Part shown: one piece after another, positions 9,353 through 20,514 of the stretch
How the letters are laid out: each line of letters opens with the position of its first letter
How positions within the stretch are numbered: position 1 is the stretch's first letter
Assembly (NCBI RefSeq): GCF_963169125.1
Contig: NC_084795.1
Coordinates: 139,303,701-139,367,700, forward strand
Direction: 5' to 3'
DNA from: Humulus lupulus
Taxonomy: Eukaryota; Streptophyta; Magnoliopsida; Rosales; Cannabaceae
Length of the DNA: 64,000 nucleotides
Notes under the pieces: generated by a model
What the model was told of the DNA's origin: nothing
Database searches by the model: none
What the model saw: the letters and a program-made list of their open reading frames with translations, nothing else
Made by a program: the position numbers and the translations under genes

Positions 9353-11872
9353 TTAATCATCATCTGAATCACTAGAACTTCTCCCAAACGACTTGTCGGA
9401 CATAAAATTCTCTGGCAAGTTAGGGAACCTCACCGTCGCCCTATTTGCATGCAGCGATGTAGTCTTCGCCGAAAACTGTGTCGATCTTGGACTTCCGGCC
9501 ACTCTCTTCTTCTGCATATTCCTAGCAATTTCAACACAAACCCGATCCACCGTGACCAAGAAATCCTTAACAATAGCAAAGAGTTGAAATGGGTGAGCTC
9601 CTTTGTCCTTAGAAGTCCCTGTTTGATAATACTCCGTCGTTTTCTTCACAAGCTCCATCACCCTCGTTTGTTCTTTCTCTACAACCTTAATTTCCTCCTC
9701 TGCAGTGTCCAGAAACCTTTCCATCTCTCTCGCGAATCCTCCTTTCACGGATTGAGACACAATCAGTTTTCGAATATCCTCTGCTCTTCTTAAAAGAACA
9801 GAGCACGTTGCTGAGAATGTGTCATAATCTATGGCTGCAGCTTTCTTTACGTTAGAGAATTCAGAACTTAGACCTCCGACTACTGGTAACCCTAGCATTA
9901 CATATTCCTTCTCTTTTTCGTCCGCCAACGTCGTTGTACTATGAACAGAGCTAGTGCTACTAATGCTGCTATTACTGCTCAGTCTCGAGCTCGAGCGGCT
10001 CATGCTACGGTTTCGATTCAAAACGCACCGTTTTCCCTCCGAACGAACGACTTCTTCCACCAAGAAATGAAGAAGAGTCGTCTTCCCATCGGTGCTTCTC
10101 ACGTCGGAAAGTTTCCGGAGAGAATTGAGGTTGAAAGCCTGAGCATTCCCTCGGGAAGTCCCGGCGTTCATACGGTTTCCGGCCTTGAGAATCGCCTCCA
10201 AAAGTTTCATGAACAGCCCACGTGTTCGAAGCTCTTTGCAGGCCGATTCAAGGTTTTGTACGGACTCCTTGAGTTGCAGAATCTCAGAGCTGTAGTTGGA
10301 CCTGAATGACATGGCGTCGATGCGAGTGAAAGCGGATGGAACAACTTTCAAAATGTGGAAGAGAAAGCTCTCGGCGTCGGCAAGCCTAGTTGAGTCTCCA
10401 TGAAATTCGACTATCTGGGATTGTTCTTCTTCCGTAGGAGCAATTCTTGAGAGCTTCTCGAGCGTCTCAGCATTTAAGCCATGACCATCCATGAGAGCAT
10501 CGATGATTTCTCTTCTAGAGATGTATAGTGACTTGAGAATTATGGCTATGTTCTGAGACTTCCGAGTGTCTAGTATAAAAATTTGAGGTGGGGGAGCGTT
10601 TACGGCTTTTGGGGTGTCGTTTCCTTTAGGAGACTTTCGGTTGGTGGCAACACATCCAAAAAGAGCTTCCATTAGATCTCCATCAAACCTGTAAACCAAA
10701 CAGGTGGGATTTTAGTATATTTCACCCAATATAAAATATTTATATGCATCTGAATGTGAATGTGACGATTCATTGTACTGACAAATATTTTTAACTCCTT
10801 ACCTAAATGAACCATTGTCGTTGACTTTGTCCCAAACCATGGAATGTTCTGCATTCGTGTTCACCTTATCCCAATGCAATGGCTTCAATTTTACTTGTGT
10901 TGACTCCTCGCCCTGTTTGCTACTATTCCCTTTAGACCCGGATGGTGGTTTCGGAACTGAGTGCAAAATCAGCGCCTTCGGCGGCGGCGACGAACTTATT
11001 TTGTTGGAATATCCCATCATAGGCGGAGGTGGTGGAGGCGTAGGCGGCGAGGAAGGTGGAGGACCGGAGGAGGCTGTCGATGATGATCGGCTTTCAGGTT
11101 CTTGCCCTTGTCGTTGGACATCTTTAAAGACAACCCCAACCGTTGATTGTGGTCTAACTCCATTGATGGAGTTACTGACTTCTGGAACAACTTTTACATG
11201 AGAAGTAGACGATCTTCCCCGGAGGAGAGGGATTTCTTGAATGGGTTCTTTCTTTTGCCGGCGGCAGTTTTCTCCATTATTATCATCACCATCGTTCTCT
11301 CTTGAATTATGCAAAATCTTATTGGGCAAAGCATTTTTCATCTCAAGCTTCCTCCAGTAGAGCACATCGAGACCATTCTCGTCCACAATGAACCCCTTGA
11401 AACCTCCATCATACCGTACAAACTCACTCCGACCAACCGACTGCACAACCGGCGCTCCCCCACCACCACCACCGCCGCCGCCGCCAGCTTGAGCATAGTT
11501 ACCATTTCTGCCATCATCACCGTTCTCTCTCTTTCGTTTAGCGACGATCCACCGTTGAATAAAAAAGAACGCTGCACCAGTCACCAGCAAAGTACTAACC
11601 GCTGTAGCCGCCACCACCTTTGCTATCTTCCCATTCGATGACGACTTCGAAGGCTCCGTCGCCGGTTCAGGCGTCGGAGGTAGCGTCGGTGCGGGCGGAG
11701 ACTTTGAAAGAGGGGGTTTTGAATCTGAAGGAAGGGGAGAAGGGGCTGGAACTAGGAACGGGTAGGTGGTTTCGATGTTTTGAGGGGAATCGTTTAGAGT
11801 GAAACAGAGAGCGAAAAGAGAAAGATGGATGAGAATAAGAATAAGAATCCATGGCCGAATGAGTTCTGCCAT
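9353..11872 (-). CDS. FH8: Class I formin-like protein (group Ie, AtFH4/AtFH8-like), two exons
   Basis: Formins nucleate and elongate actin filaments; class I plant formins do so at the plasma membrane. Exon 1 is 11872-10803 and exon 2 is 10688-9353, joined in frame (GSF-R-FDG) to give 801 residues. Seen in order: a signal peptide (residues 1 to ~24), a Pro-rich extracellular part (about 38-72), one membrane helix (about 84-108) followed by basic residues, a 10-Gly run (130-139), the group Ie motif GFKGFIVDENGLDVLYWRK (about 157-176), and a short FH1 proline region (about 271-284). FH2 starts around KLKPLHWDKV (about 328) and carries the signature GNRMNAGTSRGNAQAF (about 527-542). It ends in an acidic SDSDDD tail. 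Length and order fit group Ie members. No frameshift or stop is seen, so the gene looks functional. The symbol is by family resemblance; FH4 is the alternative. Confidence 0.93.
10689..10802 (-). other. Single formin intron, 114 bp
   Basis: The donor is TTTAG|GTAAGGAG (exon ends at 10803) and the acceptor is GTTTACAG|GTTTGATGG (exon begins at 10688). It splits an Arg codon at the start of FH2. AT-rich, normal plant intron. Confidence 0.92.
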
Positions 11873-13496
11873 GGAAGCTTTGGGAAAGAATTACAGAAAT
11901 AATGTAACGAAATCTGTTTTGGGATTTTGGAATATTTAGGCAGGGGAGGTTTTACATGTTAGGTATTAGTTATTTCTATATTGCTTATTGGCTGACAAAT
12001 TCAAGGAAAAAGGTTTCGGTTGTTTCCTACTATAAGCCTTTTCCCGGGCTTTTTACAACTTCAAATTACTAAATGACCCCTGCCAATGAGTTTAGAACAT
12101 TGAGGGCATTTAAGTAATTTCGTAACAATAAGTCTTAGATTACTTATGGGTTACCTAGTTGAGCAAGTAGGAAGGTAGATATGGAGTGGTTTTAGTGTTT
12201 TAGAACCAAGTCAAACTAAGAATTTGAAAAAGCAAGAAAATGAAACTGTTGAAATGGTACATTATTAGATATGTATTTATATGCATATCACTAAAAAAAA
12301 TATTGTTTGTGGTTGTGGACCTTGTAAATGAAAGTTTTAATTAGGAATTTAATATTTTTGATATGTTAATTAATATGCACTAGTTCCATAAAAAGAAATG
12401 TGTAGTGAAGGTTAAAGATGTATTTACGTGATATTGAAACAAAACAAAGTCAGAATGGGGACCTCATCAAAAATACAAATGTTTTTTAATCATTTGGAGA
12501 TGTTGAAAGTTTCGTCCTTTGCAAAATCCTGACTTTTTAAAATAACAGTTTTGAAATGGACAAGAAATTAATGGGTCAACGACCTTCTCTCTTTGAGATT
12601 TTTTTAAAAACAAAATAGAGAGAAGAAATCATAAATTAATCCAACACGTAGTTTGTGGTTTTCAAAGAGAGTGGCTCACCAAATTAATTTTGGGGACAAG
12701 TTTTGGTAAAAATGGTGAGTTCAGCTATTTGCAATATGTGTTGCAGTGGTTGGAGAAATCTAAAAATTTGGTTAATTATCAACAAAATAATAATAAAAAA
12801 AAGAGTGCTGCTAAAAGAAAATAGCTCTAAATCTCGTTAAGTTGTCACCTAAGGATTTGGTAATTAAGCACACTCCTTAGAGAGTCCTACTATTGGTTTG
12901 GTTGAATGCAACTTGTAGCTTTTCTTTCTCTATTGATTCATATTTGTTAGTTAAAAGGAATATCAGTCTTTTCTTTTGGAACAATTGAAGTACAACTTTT
13001 TTGCATTTAATTATTTGAATTAACGTTTTCATTCATAATTTTATTTCTTTAGCTGTTGAGCAATTTGAGCCTCATTTTTTTTCTTTCCCCAAAATGAGTA
13101 GCATGTGGACAATGAGTTTAGATGTTCATGAATAAGATATAGATGGAAAGGAAAAAAAATACACGCACGCACATACATTAATTTTTCTCAAAGCAATAAG
13201 CATTTTGTTTTTCAACAAAAGAGACAGCTTCAACATATATATTTATATATTTGTGTGAATGAGAAGAGGAAGGGAAGAGGGCTGCAAACGCAATTGTTAA
13301 TAATATTATCTTATTTAATACATGCTAACAGCAATGCTTAATTCGTCAATGCAGTGATTTATTAATAAATCATTTTCTTAATTGTACTATCAAAACTTGG
13401 TCTTCTTCTTCCCTTTTTGTTTTTTTTTTCTACCAACCTAAACCAATATTGAAGAAAAAGGCAACAAGAAAATAAAAACTTTGGGAGGCCTTTACA
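11873..13496. other. Upstream region of the formin gene, no gene seen
   Basis: About 1.6 kb of AT-rich, non-repetitive-looking DNA between the formin start and the copia insertion. It should hold the 5' UTR and promoter of the formin. I could not place a convincing TATA box. No ORF with recognisable domains occurs. Confidence 0.5.
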
Positions 13497-13501
13497 TACG
13501 T

Positions 13502-13975
13502 TGTTAGATTAATATGAAAGTAGACATATGAACAATTCTATATACATGTAGGCGGAATTAATATATGAATGAACATATGCAAAAAAGAATCGAATATTGT
13601 ATACCTCCAGCCATTGCTATTGATAATCTCGATCTAGCTTTAGATCTACAAAAGAAAAGAACAGAAATTAGAACGAGTACACGGGCTTCCAAGCTCTCAC
13701 TAACTCTTTTAGATGGAGTTACTGAAAGTCAGAATGAGTAGCGAGCTTGGGGACCGGTACTCTATATTTATAGAGTGAGACCTACCATCAGAGTCTCTGC
13801 CACAGATTGAGATATTTCCTCAATCAGTTGGGATATGAAAAATCGGGTAACAACAAATCAGGTAACAAACAATGTTGACCATTAATTAGAATATTTTGTC
13901 AATAAATTAAATATTGACTTTAATATATTAAATCAATTAGTTGATTTTATATACCAAATAAATAATATTCTAACA
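13502..13975 (-). repeat. 3' LTR of copia element S
   Basis: The 474-bp left LTR is identical to 20515-20988 except for two bases. A TATA box reads CTATAAATATAG on the minus strand at about 13762-13773. Confidence 0.95.
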
Positions 13976-14285
13976 TTCTCCCACTTGGTCAGCATTTAAA
14001 TTAATGTATTACTTAAGCCCGACGATCATCCCTGTTAGATAATAAACACATGAATCATGGCGATAGGTCCTCTTTTTATGACGAGTATTATCTTCCATGT
14101 ATTACAATATATTTATTACATAACAATGTAATTTATGTGGCTATGTACTTAAACGAATAAACCTTATGTTTATTCAGGTCCTATGAAAGTAAAATTTTCT
14201 CAAATAAAATTAAGATGCGCATAAATATGAGAAAATATCAAAAATGAGAGTTTCATTGATAATAACTTCAGTTTGTACAATAAAT

Positions 14286-17192
14286 TTACATAAGGGAACC
14301 AAGTCCCATGTTCACTACATGATCCTTGAATTTATGAGGTGGCAAGCCTTTCGTCATAGGATCAGCAATCATCAATTCAGTGCTAATGTGTTGAATGACC
14401 ACTTTATTTTCTTTAACACGTTCTCTCACGGCTAAGTACTTGATGTCGATGTGCTTGCTTCGACTACCACTCTTGTTGTTCTTAGCCATGAATACAGCAG
14501 CTGAATTGTCGCAAAACATTCTCAATGGCCTAGATATAGAATCTACAACTCTAAGGCCTGAAATGAAACTCTTTAGCCATACACCATGCGATGTAGCCTC
14601 AAAACACGAAACGAACTCGGCTTCCATAGTAGAAGTAGCAGTCAAGGTCTGTTTGTTACTCCTCCATGATATAGCTCCACCGGCAAACATAAACACGTAA
14701 CCAGAAGTTGATTTACGTGAATCAGTACAACCAGCAAAGTCTGAATCTGAGTAGCCAACTACTTCTAGGTTGTCGGTTCGTCTGAACATGAGTTTGTAAT
14801 CCTTAGTACCCTGAAGATACCTCATAACTTTCTTTGCAGCTTTCCAGTGGTCTAATCCCGGGTTACTCTGAAATCTTCCTAGCATTCCGACAGCAAAGGC
14901 AATGTCGGGTCGTGTGCACACCTGAGCATACATCAAGCTTCCAACAGCAGAAGCATATGGGATGTTCTTCATTTCTTCCTTTTCAAAATCATTCTTTGGA
15001 CACTGGTTCAAATTTAATTTATCACCCTTAACGATAGGAGCAACACTTGGTGAACAATCTTTCATCTGAAATCTCTCTAAAACTTTGTTAATGTAGGTTT
15101 CTTGAGATAGACCTAAGATACATTTGAATCTATCTCGATGGATCTTAATGCCAATGACATAAGACGCATCACCCATATCCTTCATCTCAAAGTTCTTTGA
15201 GAGAAATTGCTTCACCTCATGTAGCATGCCCTTATCATTGGTTGCAAGAAGAATATCATCCACATATAAAACAAGAAAACAAATCTTACTCCCACTGATC
15301 TTCTGGTATATACATTGATCCATGACATTCTCTTCAAATCCAAAAGAAGAGATGACATCATGGAATTTTAAATACCATTGGCGGGACGCTTGTTTTAAAC
15401 CATAGATGGACTTCTTAAGCTTGCACACCAAATGCTCACCATCACTAGAGGAGAATCCTTCTGGTTGTTTCATGTATACCTCCTCCTCTAGGTCACCATT
15501 TAGGAAGGCAGTTTTCACATCCATCTGCTGTAGCTCTAAATCGAAATGAGCAACTAATGCCAAGATAACTCTGAGGGAATCTTTCTTAGATACCGGAGAA
15601 AAGGTCTCCGTGTAGTCAGTTCCTTCTTTTTGAGTGAATCCCTTAGCAACGAGTCTCGCTTTGTGTCTCTCAATGTTGCCTAATGAGTCTTTCTTTGTTT
15701 TGAAGACCCATTTACACCCAATAGCCCTCGCCCCATTAGGCAACTCAACAAGATCCCAGACTCCGTTGCTTTTCATAGAATTCATTTCTTCATTCATGGC
15801 ATTGTACCACAGTTCCGATTCTTTGCTATTCATAGCTTGTGAAAACGTTTCTGGATCATTTTCGCCTCCAATATTGTAGTCAGATTCTTGCAAATACACA
15901 ATGTAGTCACTAGGTATCGCCGATTTTATTGTCCTAGTGGATCTTCTTAAGGCTACACCAGCAGGCTCTTGAGGAGCGGGTGGTTCAGCTTGTTGTTCAA
16001 CAATTATAGGCAACTCTTGAACAACTTGATCCATTTGAACTTCATCATTGACTTGTGGATCTTCAACAATTGGCTGTGGTGGTTCAACATCCATTTGGAC
16101 TGCAGGGGTGTTATCGACCACAATCAATCTTGCTCTTGAGGTGGAGGGTTCTAAAGGATCTTTCTCAGAACCTAAGTCCTTGGATTGATCACTCCCACTA
16201 ATCAAGGCATTTTCAAGAAATTTTGCATTCCTTGATTCCACAATCCTAGTGCTATGAGATGGACAATAAAACTTGTAACCTTTAGACCTTTCAGCGTAAC
16301 CAATAAAGTATCCACTTATGGTCCTTGGGTCCAGTTTCTTTTCTTGTGGATTGTATACCCTAACTTCAGATGGGCATCCCCAAATGCGTACATGTTGCAA
16401 ACTCGGTTTCCAACCTTTCCATAATTCAAAAGGAGTTTTGGAGACTGCCTTGGTTGGAACTCGATTTAATATGTACACGGATGTCTTTAGAGCTTCAGTC
16501 CACAAGGATTTAGGAAGTTTAGGGTTGCTGCTAAGCATACTTCGCACCATGTCCATCAATGTTCGGTTTCTCCTTTCTGCAACACCATTTTGCTCGGGTG
16601 TACCGGGCATGGTATATTGGGCAACAATCCCATTTTCTTGAAGAAACTTTGCAAAAGGACCAGGTGCTTGTCCATCTTCAGTGTATCTACCATAATATTC
16701 TCCACCTCTATCTGATCTCACTATCTTAATTTGCTTGTTGCATTGTTTCTCTACTTCAGCTTTAAATATCTTAAAGACATCTAACGCTTCGCTTTTGTTA
16801 TGAAGTAAATAGATATACATGTAGCGTGAGTAATCATCTATGAAAGAGATGAAGTATTTCTGACCATATGAGTCCATGTCTGGACTACATATATCAGTAT
16901 GTATGATTTCTAATAGGTCAGAACTCCTATGGACACCACTTTTCTTAGACTTGGAGGTATGCTTTCCCTTAATGCAATCCACACAAGTATCAAAATCAGT
17001 AAAATCTAAGGTATTGAGTACCCCATCATTTACTAACCTTCTAATTCTATCAATAGAGATATGTCCCAATCTCCGGTGCCATAATGTAGAGGAATTCTCA
17101 TTCATAACACATCTTTTATTGCCAGCGTGAACGTGCATAGTATTATAAGCGGTATTGTTTTGTAAATTAAGGCAGTAAAGACCATCAGACAA
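14286..17192 (-). CDS. Copia polyprotein: integrase, reverse transcriptase, RNase H
   Basis: This 968-residue frame encodes the enzymes that copy element RNA into DNA and insert it in the nucleus. GAG-pre-integrase zinc motif: LWHRRLGHIS at about 37-46 with CVDC at 70-73. Integrase core: acidic residues at about D100 (HTDICSP), D161 (SDRGGEY) and E206 (GVAERRNRT). RT follows, beginning around WVFKTKKDSLGN and LVAKGFTQKEG, with the catalytic YVDDILLATND box. Copia RNase H then appears, with SDSDFAGC, TMEAEF, CDNSAA, SKHIDIKY and DPMTKGLP. No stop interrupts it. The natural upstream part of the protein lies in the frame of 17102-18382, so a single frameshift near 17195-17270 divides what would be one polyprotein. 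With the near-identical LTRs this suggests recent activity. Confidence 0.93.
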   Translation of the reverse strand: MSDGLYCLNLQNNTAYNTMHVHAGNKRCVMNENSSTLWHRRLGHISIDRIRRLVNDGVLNTLDFTDFDTCVDCIKGKHTSKSKKSGVHRSSDLLEIIHTDICSPDMDSYGQKYFISFIDDYSRYMYIYLLHNKSEALDVFKIFKAEVEKQCNKQIKIVRSDRGGEYYGRYTEDGQAPGPFAKFLQENGIVAQYTMPGTPEQNGVAERRNRTLMDMVRSMLSSNPKLPKSLWTEALKTSVYILNRVPTKAVSKTPFELWKGWKPSLQHVRIWGCPSEVRVYNPQEKKLDPRTISGYFIGYAERSKGYKFYCPSHSTRIVESRNAKFLENALISGSDQSKDLGSEKDPLEPSTSRARLIVVDNTPAVQMDVEPPQPIVEDPQVNDEVQMDQVVQELPIIVEQQAEPPAPQEPAGVALRRSTRTIKSAIPSDYIVYLQESDYNIGGENDPETFSQAMNSKESELWYNAMNEEMNSMKSNGVWDLVELPNGARAIGCKWVFKTKKDSLGNIERHKARLVAKGFTQKEGTDYTETFSPVSKKDSLRVILALVAHFDLELQQMDVKTAFLNGDLEEEVYMKQPEGFSSSDGEHLVCKLKKSIYGLKQASRQWYLKFHDVISSFGFEENVMDQCIYQKISGSKICFLVLYVDDILLATNDKGMLHEVKQFLSKNFEMKDMGDASYVIGIKIHRDRFKCILGLSQETYINKVLERFQMKDCSPSVAPIVKGDKLNLNQCPKNDFEKEEMKNIPYASAVGSLMYAQVCTRPDIAFAVGMLGRFQSNPGLDHWKAAKKVMRYLQGTKDYKLMFRRTDNLEVVGYSDSDFAGCTDSRKSTSGYVFMFAGGAISWRSNKQTLTATSTMEAEFVSCFEATSHGVWLKSFISGLRVVDSISRPLRMFCDNSAAVFMAKNNKSGSRSKHIDIKYLAVRERVKENKVVIQHISTELMIADPMTKGLPPHKFKDHVVNMGLGSLM

Positions 17193-18382
17193 AATACCAT
17201 TTCCAACACATTCAGATTTATTATATAAATTAAAAGATTTGTCTGAAAATGTAAGGAAAAACCAAAAGGTACAAGTCTTGAAACGGAAATCAAGTTTCTA
17301 GAGAAACTTGGTACATAAAATGTCTTTTCTAACTTTAAAACAAAACCGCTACTTAAAACTAAATGGCACGTTCCTATAGCCTCCACATGTGAGCCCATCT
17401 TGTTTCCAGATAAGATACTTTGCTCACTTCCCACTGGCTTCCTTAGGTTTTGTAAACCCTGCAAGGAATTTGAAATGTGAATTGTCGATCCAGAATCAAT
17501 CCACCATGTGTTAATATTAACATTAGCCATATTAGATTCATAACATACGAATGAAATTGGATTACCTTTGTCGTCCATCCATTTCTTGAACTTGGCGCAT
17601 TCCTTTTTCGCATGTCCCTTCTTTTTGCAGAAAAAACATTTGATGGAATCCTTCTTTATATCGCCTTGGGGAGGCACTTTATTTTTCCCCTTGTCCTTCT
17701 TGGATGGTTTGCGTTTCTTGCCTTGGGTGGCCATGTGAGCACTTTCACCTTGTTCCTGCAGGAGCCTTGCTTCTTCTTGAGCACACATGGTTATCAGTTC
17801 ATTGATAGTCCATTTGTCCTTATGTGTGTTGTAGGAAATTTTGAAAGGCCCATATTGAGGTGGAAGATGGTTAAGGATGTAGTGGACCAGGAAGGTTTCA
17901 GGAATGACTACATCGAGTTTCTTCAGTTGAGCAGAAATGTCCCTCATCTTTGAAATATGTTCTCTAACTCCTTTGACACCGGTGAGTTTTGTGGATGAGA
18001 ACTGGTGGATGAGGTTGTTGTAAAGTGGTTTGTCCGAAGTGTCGAACTGCTCATCGATCAGTTTGATCAAGTCTTTGACTTTCTCAGGTTGCTCCACCGA
18101 TCCACGCATTCCCAGAGGGATCTTGGACATGATGAACATGATGCTGAGGCGATTGGACCGCTCCCATTTCTCATATAGTGCGATCTGAGCAGCAGTGCTA
18201 GTCGCAGTGATTGCAGCAGGTTCGTCCTTCCTTATTGCGTAGTCCATGTCGGCGCAGCCTAAATGAAGAAGAATTCGTTCCTTCCAGATTTTGAAATTAT
18301 CACCCCTAAGCTCAGGAATTTCGGTAAGGATTTCAGCAAAACTAGAGGATGATGAAGAAGCTGCATGAATAGGATTACAAAC
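17102..18382 (-). CDS. Copia gag and protease part, separated by a frameshift from pol
   Basis: The frame is open from 18382 to 17102; the first ATG in it is at 18247 (MDYAIR), but similarity to gag (SSFAEILTEIPELRGDNF) begins upstream, so the true start codon appears lost or outside the frame. The UBN2-type capsid region occupies most of it. A zinc knuckle follows with C204, C207, H212 and C217 counted from the ATG at 18247 (CFFCKKKGHAKKEC). Protease comes next, with the WWIDSGSTIHI active-site motif near D251. After FYVPSFSRNLISVSRL the frame drifts into an unrelated tail; the proper continuation is in the frame of 14286-17192. The element would need either repair or help in trans. Confidence 0.88.
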   Translation of the reverse strand, partial: VCNPIHAASSSSSSFAEILTEIPELRGDNFKIWKERILLHLGCADMDYAIRKDEPAAITATSTAAQIALYEKWERSNRLSIMFIMSKIPLGMRGSVEQPEKVKDLIKLIDEQFDTSDKPLYNNLIHQFSSTKLTGVKGVREHISKMRDISAQLKKLDVVIPETFLVHYILNHLPPQYGPFKISYNTHKDKWTINELITMCAQEEARLLQEQGESAHMATQGKKRKPSKKDKGKNKVPPQGDIKKDSIKCFFCKKKGHAKKECAKFKKWMDDKGNPISFVCYESNMANVNINTWWIDSGSTIHISNSLQGLQNLRKPVGSEQSILSGNKMGSHVEAIGTCHLVLSSGFVLKLEKTFYVPSFSRNLISVSRLVPFGFSLHFQTNLLIYIINLNVLEMVFCLMVFTALIYKTIPLIILCTFTLAIKDVL

Positions 18383-20500
18383 TTAGATTTAGAAGATTGA
18401 GGCTTAATGAAGTCATGTTTTACCAATGTATAACATGCTGAAGATTGAAATTTTATTAAACAAAAGTTGCCTGTGGGCTAAATTTTTAATTTAATAAAAT
18501 TGGATGTAAAGGATGATAGATTATTCAAACGAATTATTTGGGATAAAGTAAGGTTTGAAACTTCTATCTTTATTAAACTTTATGATAAAACTATTAAATT
18601 AATTATCATAACTCCTGTGGGTAAATTAAGAAAATTAATTTAATATATTATCCTAATTAATTATATAAATATAATAAAATCCCTGTGGGGTAAAATTGTT
18701 ATATTTATATAATCAATCACAATTTTGTCCATTATGTGATCCTTTCAAATTAATATATAATTTTATATAATTAAAGATGCTGTGGCTACTCCCTAATTAT
18801 GTAAAATTATATGGTTCACTAGACATTATGTTTTAGGCTCTAGGAAGACCTAAGAACAATTTCGTTATAACATAATAGGCAATCACAGAGAGTAGTGCTC
18901 CTAGTGTGGTCGTCCGAAGATCATTAAAAACCGTTCTAGATTGAGCATTTGTCTCAGTTTCATGCGTTCTTATGTCAACCACAAAATTGTTTATGAATTA
19001 TTCATAATTTTATTCACCCTAAATGTTTTATGAATATTTTATGAATAAATTATGGAGATTAATGTGCTAAATATTATTCAACCTATCTTAATGTTTTGAA
19101 TATAATCTAAATATATCTAGCACAATAATGGAATATATACATAATGTATTTAAAATTATAAAGGCATACATATAAAATTAAAGATAATTATACTAAAAAT
19201 AAATTTTGCATGAATAAGAACAAAATAATCATACAAATTAGTATAATTAATTATATGTACGAAAATACAATAATTCCATATATATATATATATACTTAAT
19301 GGCAGAGAAATTCATGCTAAATAAAACAATAAAATCATTTATTAATCCGGTGAATTAATAAAACAATTGCACAAACTTAATTGTAAAAATTAATTACATT
19401 CTTAAAATAGCACAATTATTTAATATTTCATGAATAAAAGAAATATACCATACACCAAAATCAAGTAATTACACATTTTAATTAATTTCCAAATATATAA
19501 TTTACCAAAATTATATGTTTTAATTAAATTGGCAAAATAAAATTTATTGTCCAAATAAGCATTAAAATGAATAAAATAACAAAATTCCAAAATAAATCAA
19601 AAAATTAATTTTCTTCATTTTCTTCATTTAAAAAAAAAAAAAAAAAAAAAATCTGCCATGGGGAAAACGACATGTCGTTTTCCCCTTAGAATCGTCAAAT
19701 AACCCGTCAAACGACGGGTCGTTTGTGGTGCTGTAGGTGGGAAACGACATGTCGTTTCCCCTTTAGTGTGCCGGGAGGCTTGTCAAAACGACAAGTCGTT
19801 TTCTTCATAAAATCAAGAAACGACATGTCGTTCATGTCGTCTTCTTCAGCCACCCGGGTCTTTTTGACCCGTTTTTCTGAAAGCGGGTCACGCGACCCGA
19901 TCTCCAAACCCGACTATAAAACCCCATTTTGACGTCGATTTTCAAGATTTTAAAGCCCAGAATTCATGTAAATACATAGATATGAAGATTCATAGCCTTA
20001 TTTTTCATAAACAACAACTTAAAATCAAGCATTAATATCAAAGAAAAAGTTTGACTATAACCGGGTTCTTAAGGTTTCAAAAGTTGTTTTGAGTTTCAAA
20101 ACATGTTTTTGATATATCAAAACATTAAAAAAAAATAATAATCTTAAGATGTCCTAATACTCAAATAGATCGAAAATACATATTTGAATTAAAAATAAAT
20201 AAATAAATAAAAAATTTCAACTTAAGGCCATGAACGTGTATGTATATGGTCATTGTTTTGTTTTTAAACTAGTTTCTCAAATAACAAATTATTAGAAACA
20301 CTTACCAAAGATTTCTAATGCAACTAAATTGAGAAACAAATTTGAATTAACAATTCCAATTTTCAACAATATATGAAACTATATACACGAATATATAATA
20401 TATGTGAATAGATGAAGACATAGGCACATCTATAAATCATGAAAAAAAAATATATGTGTATATATGCATACAAAAATAACAAGGCAGAGATTAACCTAGT
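18383..20500 (-). other. Long 5' leader of copia element S
   Basis: About 2.1 kb between primer site and gag without coding similarity. It holds a poly-A tract (19629-19650), a palindrome array (19660-19835), and CCTGTGGG-containing units between 18468 and 18800. Long leaders occur in several copia lineages. Confidence 0.7.
19660..19835. repeat. Array of five ACGACATGTCGT-type palindromes
   Basis: Five palindromes built on AAACGACATGTCGTTT occur in 175 bp. The first (19660-19685) is perfect over 26 bases, with GGGGAAAACGACA as its half. The third (19739-19760) is perfect over 22 bases. The second (19709-19724) has a GGGT centre, the fourth (19785-19802) has a CAAG centre, and the fifth is at 19816-19833. 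They lie in the leader of copia element S. Confidence 0.9.
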
Positions 20501-20514
20501 GCTCTGATACCAAA

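Noticed and set aside
9393..11802. Plus-strand frames of 60-128 codons opposite the formin
   Set aside because: They are antisense shadows of the formin exons.
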